A stretch of 64,000 bases of DNA from Pyrenula massariospora (lineage: Eukaryota > Ascomycota > Eurotiomycetes > Pyrenulales > Pyrenulaceae): positions 434,001-498,000 of the forward strand of contig JAGFMI010000018.1 in the NCBI GenBank assembly GCA_021030905.1. Direction: 5' to 3'. A program made the translations under genes and the position numbers. The first letter of the stretch is position 1. Each line of letters starts with the position of its first letter. The notes beneath the pieces are model-generated. The model did not search any database, was not told where the DNA came from, and was given only the letters and a program-made list of their open reading frames with translations. Positions 58,251 through 64,000 of this stretch are shown piece after piece.

Positions 58251-59400
58251 ATGAATCTCGAGCTCCGTGAGAGCCTCCCATCTCTCGTCACCCGTGTCTT
58301 TGCAGCTGCACGACGTTCGGAGAGCTTGACCTTCTCCAATACTGAAGTAGCGACTATCCAGACTACCCTCGGCGTCCAGGTATCATAGCAATCTTCTCTC
58401 TAAAATGGTGCATGGTTGTTTGCTAACCTCACTATCGCCTCAGTTCCAACTACGTTACTGCCCGGCGCTCGCAAAGAAGCCAACCTCAGCCCCTGTAGCG
58501 TCAACTCCCAAGCCAGACCCGTTCCATAACCCTCCAGCAGAACTTCTCATCACAAACCTCCCTCCCAAGCGACCTAGCCATGTCCTGGTCCTGAACAAAT
58601 ACCCTGTTATCACCCGTCATTTCATACTAGCCACTTGGCGAAGCAAGCCACAGACAGATCTCTTGGAGGAAGATGATGTTGCCCTCACGTACGCATGTCT
58701 GAAGGCATGGCGAGAAGACGCGTCCCAGCAAGGGCGGCTCTTTGCGTTCTTCAACTCTGGTGAGCACAGCGGGGCGAGCCAGCCACATCGCCATCTCCAG
58801 CTTCTGCCCATTGACGACATGCACTCTAGTGCTACTCCATCGAAATGGCAGCCGCTTATCGCCACTTTGAATACTTGGAACCCAGAGGATGCTTCTTCCA
58901 TTCTGCAAAACCCTCTACCATCTCTTCCCTTCGTTCACTTTGCGGCATCCCTTCCACCCGAGCCTTCTCCGAGACGCTTGCACGAGATCTATATCCAGCT
59001 CTATGACGCCGCTGCCACTTCAGCGCAGAAATACGCGTCTGTTTTCAATGTGCCGTCGACGATCTCCCAGCTCACCTCCGGCTCTGCACCTACCATTAGT
59101 TACAACCTCGCCATGACAGACTCTACCATGGCGATCTGTCCGCGGCGGGCTGAAGGTACGCATCTCGTTCCTGGCGACGAAGACAGCTTCGTCGCGCTCA
59201 ACGGCACACTTTTAGCGGGAACCTTGTTGGTCAAGTCAGAGAAAGAGTGGGATGTGCTCCGTAGTGAGTCGGGAAGACTGGACGAAGTGCTACAGGCTGT
59301 TGGTATTCCAACACCAAACCCTACAATGACAGGCGGCAGAGAAGGTGCAAGGAACTTGAGCCCACCGCGTCCGCAAATGCAGAAGCAGAATCACCTATAG
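58251..59400 (+). CDS. APA2: Ap4A phosphorylase (ATP adenylyltransferase)
   Basis: Degrades diadenosine tetraphosphate to ADP and ATP. Exons 58251-58379 and 58444-59400 (64-bp intron, TGCTAAC branch site) give 361 aa. The HIT-like catalytic motif is in SGASQPHRHLQLLP. The upstream PPKRPSHVLVLNKYPVITRHFILAT, and FNSGEHSGASQ around the motif, are typical of fungal Apa1/Apa2. YNLAMTDSTMAICPRR and LNGTLLAGTLLVK mark the C-terminal half. The frame continues upstream of the ATG without other landmarks. Cytoplasmic by family. It starts 286 bp after the Myb-like gene. Confidence 0.93.
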
Positions 59401-60735
59401 CATCTGAACAGGGTTTCTATGCACATGTACGTCCGCCTGCAGGAAAAGGATACATCCTCAAAATTGCCAAGAACAGCAAAAATATAAGCGATTGCGTTTG
59501 CACCCACAAATAGACCGGCGAGTCTAGTCCCGTCACGGCCATCTGTCCACCGCGAGTTAGATCTCTGCGCTCTCACCATTATGCATCCTAGGTCCTTCAA
59601 GGGTGTCGATACATGCAAGTCCAATCCTCGATCCTCTCACCAACATCCGACGCCATCGACTCCCTCTTCCCCCCTCCTCAAAGGTTTGACGGTACCTGAA
59701 TTACCAACTCTCTGCCTCCCGCGGCCGCCGAGCTGGCCGCAGCGCACCCGTCTTTCCCGCGTCCGGGCATGCAAGGAACACGAACTATTAGAAACATCGC
59801 CGCGGCGCGGGGGGGCGCGGGCAGCCAGCGGGGCGCGGCAAATATTGGAAAAGTACCAACGGTACGACGGGGAACCGGTCGAACGTGCAGAATTTTTGGG
59901 GGCCAAGATCTCTGCTGCAGCGACTGGGTCGCGTCCGCTGTGCACCGCATTTGGCTCGGCGTGCGCATGTGTGTGTGCGCAGAGGTCCTGCGAGCCTGCG
60001 TGCGGGGTGCGTGGTTTTCTGCGAGTCCTATTTTTGGCAGACGACCATAGGACGGAGGTTGCGCTTGGCAGCCTCGGGATGGTGCGCGACCCACCACCGC
60101 CCTCCAATCGAGGCGTCGCCTCAGCCCCCCCTGTCCCTCTGACTTTGATATCGCACGGTTGTATTGGTAATGGAGGCGGAGGAGAAATATTGTCTGACTT
60201 GCGTGGCAGTGGGCAATTTTTGGGTGCACACTTCATGGGAATCCCGACGAATGCAGAGGCTCTGACAAGCGCCCGGCTGTTGCGGGTATGGTGGTGGTAG
60301 AATCGTCGTCATCCCACGGCGTTGACGTGCTGCAGATGGGTGCGATCCCAAGATGGGAATGCTTTCCTATAGGTCACCGAATCTGCAAGGCTGGGATCTT
60401 TATGAATAGCATCTCGTGCGTTTTTCCTCTCATTTTCAAGTATGAGTAAGTGCCTAAGCAAGTAGTAATGACTTTTTCTCGTGCGACCTGCGTCACGGAA
60501 ATGGTTTTTGGGAACAGCTACCGTAATGCCGTTCATACTAGCGTACATTGTTTTTGACGATGGGGGTATTTTTCCTTCATCACACGTACCGTAGAAAGCA
60601 AGGAGGGTACAGCTCATGGTGTCGAAATGTAAACAAAATATTCTGTGGACAAGAAGAAAACCAGAAAACCACAGATCGCTTGAACGCTCCAACGTAGCAG
60701 ATACACAGCCAGAACACGTAGCCAGCGATGCGCTC
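59401..60735. other. Intergenic between convergent APA2 and C2H2 gene, with GC-rich island
   Basis: The centre (about 59690-60170) is clearly more GC-rich than its surroundings and is open on both strands for 200-240 codons, with many Arg/Ala/Pro codons, as expected of GC-rich non-coding DNA. The rest is ordinary 3' flank. Confidence 0.5.
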
Positions 60736-63247
60736 TCACGACATCAGTTCCGCTAGATCCAGTGCTTGACCCTCATCGGCACCTTCCATCCAGGGTCCCT
60801 TTTGGTCCTCAGTCGCACCATGTAGACCCACGGCCCGCTTGCAGGTCTCCACATCAAGATCCGTAACATAGGACTTTCCATCCGGAAGTTTCATGCGCAC
60901 CTCGAAGTCATTATTGAGCATCATGTCGTCTTTCCACAAACGTCGCGATCCGTCGTATACGCATAATACCCTTTTCTTCATCTTCATCTTGTCCGCCGCT
61001 ACACCCCACATAGGCGGGTAATGCTTCCTCTTCTTGCGACCTTTGCCCACAAGGGGAACTCCACCCTTCGAGAAAGTCATGCCCCTCCGTTGCGGTTTTC
61101 CTGGCTTGGAAATCGCACTGTCGTGACCGATGATGGCCCGAGAAGGGGCTCCGGCGGGTCTATTTGTCTTTATAGAGCCTTTGCCAGAACGGCCATTATT
61201 GGAATAGGTTGGATCGTCATCTTCGTCATCCTCGTCGTCATCATCGTCATCGTCTTGAATATCAACATCGTTTGAATCAGTCAGCATATGCCTTTCCATG
61301 GTCTCCTTCACCGCGTCATCCTTAGAAACCGTAGCCAAATGCTGCTGGTTGATAGCTTCACTGGGCTCCTCTTGTTGAACAACACGTAGAACGCAGTCAT
61401 CCAAATGCTCGTAAAAGTCCTGGGCGTTGCTAAAAGTCTGAGAACATGTCGAGCACTTGCCCGTTGCGTCTTGACAGTAGCTTGTGATTTTCTTTGCGGT
61501 CGCTGTTGGACTTCTCTTGCGGCTGTTTGGCGGAGTCTGTTCCACACCGTGAACGGATGTGAGATGTCTCTTGAAAACATCTGCTCGGTTAAAGCTCTTT
61601 TCCGCGGCCGAACCTGATCCCGGGCAAAAGCCACAGACCATCGTTCCCTTGTAATGGGTCAAGGTGTGCCGGTTCTTGTCATATTTACGAGCGAATCCTT
61701 TCTGATTGTATTCACAATTTGCAATGGGGCATTTTTCCGGCCTCTCGGATTGATGAGTAAGCATATGGGCTTTGAGATCTTTGAAGACTCTGCCGCAATC
61801 GGGATGAGGACACCGGCCTTTCTGACTTTCATCGTCGAGTTCAATACTGGCAGACAACGGGCTATGAGGGGAATGCCTCGAATTGAGGGAAGAATGTGAG
61901 TTCTTGCGATACTCCTGGTTCGAAAAAGGATAGTAAGGTATCCCTGCCATCTGAGGTGGAGGGTATGTGTGGAATGCCAAGTCGTGAGTTGATGGGGTAG
62001 GAGAGGGCGCTGGAGAATGCTGGTTGTAGGAGGGTGCTTGTATAGGGGGATACCCGCTTTCCGTCGTGTACGGTCCGGAAGCGTCCATGAATGGAGCTCG
62101 TGTTCCCGATATTAGAGATGGATCTATTTGAAATTTGTTAGCACTTGCCTTGCGACTCGTCTGGAAAATCCTGAATTGAAACTATTTGGAAAGCTCCAAC
62201 AAAAACAATGAACGATGGAAGGAGAGGATTTAGACAAGGAAACTAACAAGAAGAAGCGGACGGTGGTATCAAAGAACTATTGTTATGACTAAGGAAAAAA
62301 CCTGGGAAAGGACTCGGTGAAGGAGATGGCTTTATCTGCGAAGTAGCTCCTGGCGAAAGCTGTTGTTGCGGTCGCGTTCGAAGAGGCATAGTCGCTGTAC
62401 GGATCGGAGCTCGAGGCCCCATGTACTCAGAGCATGGAGGAGAAACCCTGCCAAAAGACTTCGCAGCTGACGCGGGTGTGGTCGGAGTTTTGAAAACATC
62501 GACATCCTTTGGCGCATAGGCGGACTGGTGATCTTTCAGCTGCGTTGGAGAGGAGGTAATTGGTCGTCCGGATATTGGTGTAGGAAAGTGACTTGGCGAG
62601 CTGACCGCACTGTTTGCCTTTTCAAGGATGGAATCGATGGTCAAGGGTGAATCGTCAAGAGCCGTCTTAATAGCCAGTGAAGGAGGCGAAAGAAGAGAAT
62701 TGGAAGAAATAGCTGACTGCGCCTTTGACAAGGAAGAAAAGTCGGTGGACTCACCCACAAAATCTGCTGAAACCTTAGTCTGAGGAGCGAAATCCGTAGC
62801 TTGGTCGATATCGGTTGTGGAAAACTCGTTATTGAAATCTTCGCTGCTGGCGATGGCGGGATCCAGGCCGAGGCCCTGAGTAACATTGCCCCAGTTTTCT
62901 GGGTAAGAGCTTGGGTGGGCGTGACTTGAGTATGGGGAGCCGATAGTAGAGGAAGAAGCGCTGGGCACTGACGGTCCTGATGCTGTGGACAAAGAGGATG
63001 GTGGCTGCTCAGTTGGAATCTTGGGAAAGGAGCTGGGAGGGGCTGGCTGGTAATACATGTGTTGGGAATCGTCCTGGGGAGGTTGCAGGTAGAAGGGAGA
63101 AGTGTTGTCGCAGTACTGCAGCGGAGCCGTGACGAAGTCAGGATGTTCGTCATAGGATGTCGTCAGTCCATGGCTGGAATAAGGTTCGGAGCCCATGCTG
63201 AAGGGATCACCGTGGAGATGATGCTGCTGAGAGCCAAATGCGAGCAT
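60736..63247 (-). CDS. Large C2H2 zinc-finger transcription factor
   Basis: Exons 63247-62248 and 62123-60736 (124-bp intron) give 795 aa. The two open frames belong together: the junction reads PPSASS-YPSLISGTRAPF-MDASGPY with phase 1. The N-terminal ~340 residues are disordered (Ser/Pro/Gln-rich). The fingers start at CPHPDCGRVFKDLKAHMLTH, then CPIANCEYNQKGFARKYDKNRHTLTH, then CGFCPGSGSAAEKSFNR ending RHLTSVH, and a further finger-like CSTCSQTFSNAQDFYEHLDDC. An acidic run follows (DDDDDDDEDDEDDD), from a trinucleotide repeat. The C-terminus has a conserved YPPMWGVAADKMKMKKRVLCVYDG block. The family is widespread in Pezizomycotina; I cannot tie it to a named regulator. Nuclear by inference. 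Confidence 0.88.
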
Positions 63248-64000
63248 TTCAGATCGAGAATTGGGATGTTTCGTGCGGTCTCGCTCAAAACCGAGGTGAA
63301 GCTCAGTTGCCGTTGCTGGAATTGAATTCTGGGGATACGAGCCTGCAGCCCGGGAAGAAGGCAGGTAGCCTCGCGGGAGGCCTGTGTCCGACTTGGGCCA
63401 GCTTAGAAGACGTTCAAGTAAATCGACCGGAGAGATGGTGTTTTGAAGCGCACAACCAGCAGTGTCTATCGTCTGTTGTTAACCGACAGAGCTGAGGCAG
63501 ACAGGAGTGGGTGGTCAGGTCTCAGGTACGGTGAAAGAAGTTGATGGTAGCGAGCAGTGGAGCAGGAGACAGGAAGATCGCTCGCTTGTCATCTGAATCA
63601 GGCTGCGAGGGGGGCGAAACCAAACGATTATATGTCTCCGTTTGAGAGTGCATCATTAGTGGTGATGGAATGGGATGGGGTGTTACCCAGTCAGAGAGGA
63701 AAGAGAGCATCTTGTTCGTATGCTGCGCAGCACCAAAGGATTGCGACCCATGCCCTGCCCTACAGACCCCTGTTGAAAGGCGTATTACCGCGCCGCGCCG
63801 TACGGGGAATACAGAGCTAGTAAGATAACTCGTCCGGATGAGGAGGGCGGCCGGCAGAGACGCAAGATCCCCCGGGACCACACAACCGGCGGATGATGGA
63901 GGCCGCCGTGATTATTCTGCCTCGGTCCACCGACGTTAGCACGAACAAAACGCCAGAGCTGCGAGCCCATGGGTCTACGGCGAGAACGCACACCGTACCC
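63248..64000. other. Upstream region of the C2H2 gene, to window end
   Basis: Promoter and leader of the C2H2 gene. Small open frames on both strands are unsupported. No further gene is visible before the window ends. Confidence 0.5.

Noticed and set aside
59581-60300. 239-codon plus-strand frame with a 199-codon frame on the other strand
   Set aside because: Composition is driven by the GC-rich island, with no domain, signal or conserved block. Both strands being open is expected of such sequence.
1-64000. Transposons, virus-like elements, CRISPR arrays or bacterial-type operons
   Set aside because: No terminal repeats, reverse transcriptase, transposase or capsid-like protein was recognised, and gene structure is ordinary fungal throughout.

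Overview
This window is nuclear DNA from a filamentous ascomycete (Pezizomycotina). The signs are many short introns (mostly 45-70 bp) with fungal CTRAY branch sites, dense genes on both strands, and families largely restricted to these fungi: DUF3659/LEA-like repeats, a DUF7707 cell-wall protein, an Arp1-amidase and a Zn2Cys6 regulator. The order or genus cannot be fixed from the sequence. I see no intact transposon, virus-like element, CRISPR array or rRNA, and no convincing tRNA.

Layout, left to right. 0-10 kb: the 3' part of splicing factor SF3B1/Hsh155 (+), a secreted Ala/Pro/Ser-rich protein (+), valyl-tRNA synthetase (-), CK2 alpha (-). 10-19 kb: RNase P/MRP subunit Rpp1 (+, divergent from CK2), Mediator subunit Med11 (+), a Zn2Cys6 regulator (-), the Mph1/FANCM-type helicase (-). 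19-28 kb: an Arp1-type amidase (+), a DUF7053-like protein (+), capping protein beta (-), a SAS4-domain protein (-), a Ypt35-like PX protein (-). After a 2.8-kb gene-poor stretch, 30-40 kb: a DUF7707 GPI-type wall protein (+), an IQ-motif protein (+) and a 1500-residue LEA-like protein with 12 repeats (+). 40-50 kb: choline/ethanolamine phosphotransferase (-), TFIID subunit TAF2 (+), SmG (-), Ntr2-like (+), GST kappa (-). 50-64 kb: an HSDL2-like SDR (+), an ATZ/TRZ-type amidohydrolase (-), a Myb-like protein (+), an Ap4A phosphorylase (+) and a large C2H2 zinc-finger protein (-).

Most genes are housekeeping genes. About 53 introns were modelled by eye, using reading frame, conserved protein blocks and splice consensus. 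Several genes (SmG, the PX protein, capping protein beta, EPT1, RPP1) only appear once the exons are assembled.

The main points of interest are four. A divergent gene pair (GST kappa and SDR) has both proteins ending in -SKL, which implies a coregulated peroxisomal module. Three introns begin with GC rather than GT, all with the same GCAAGT donor. SmG and the spliceosome-disassembly factor Ntr2 share a divergent promoter. The LEA-like protein and the secreted Ala/Pro-rich protein show internal duplication. No wholly new multi-gene system is evident.
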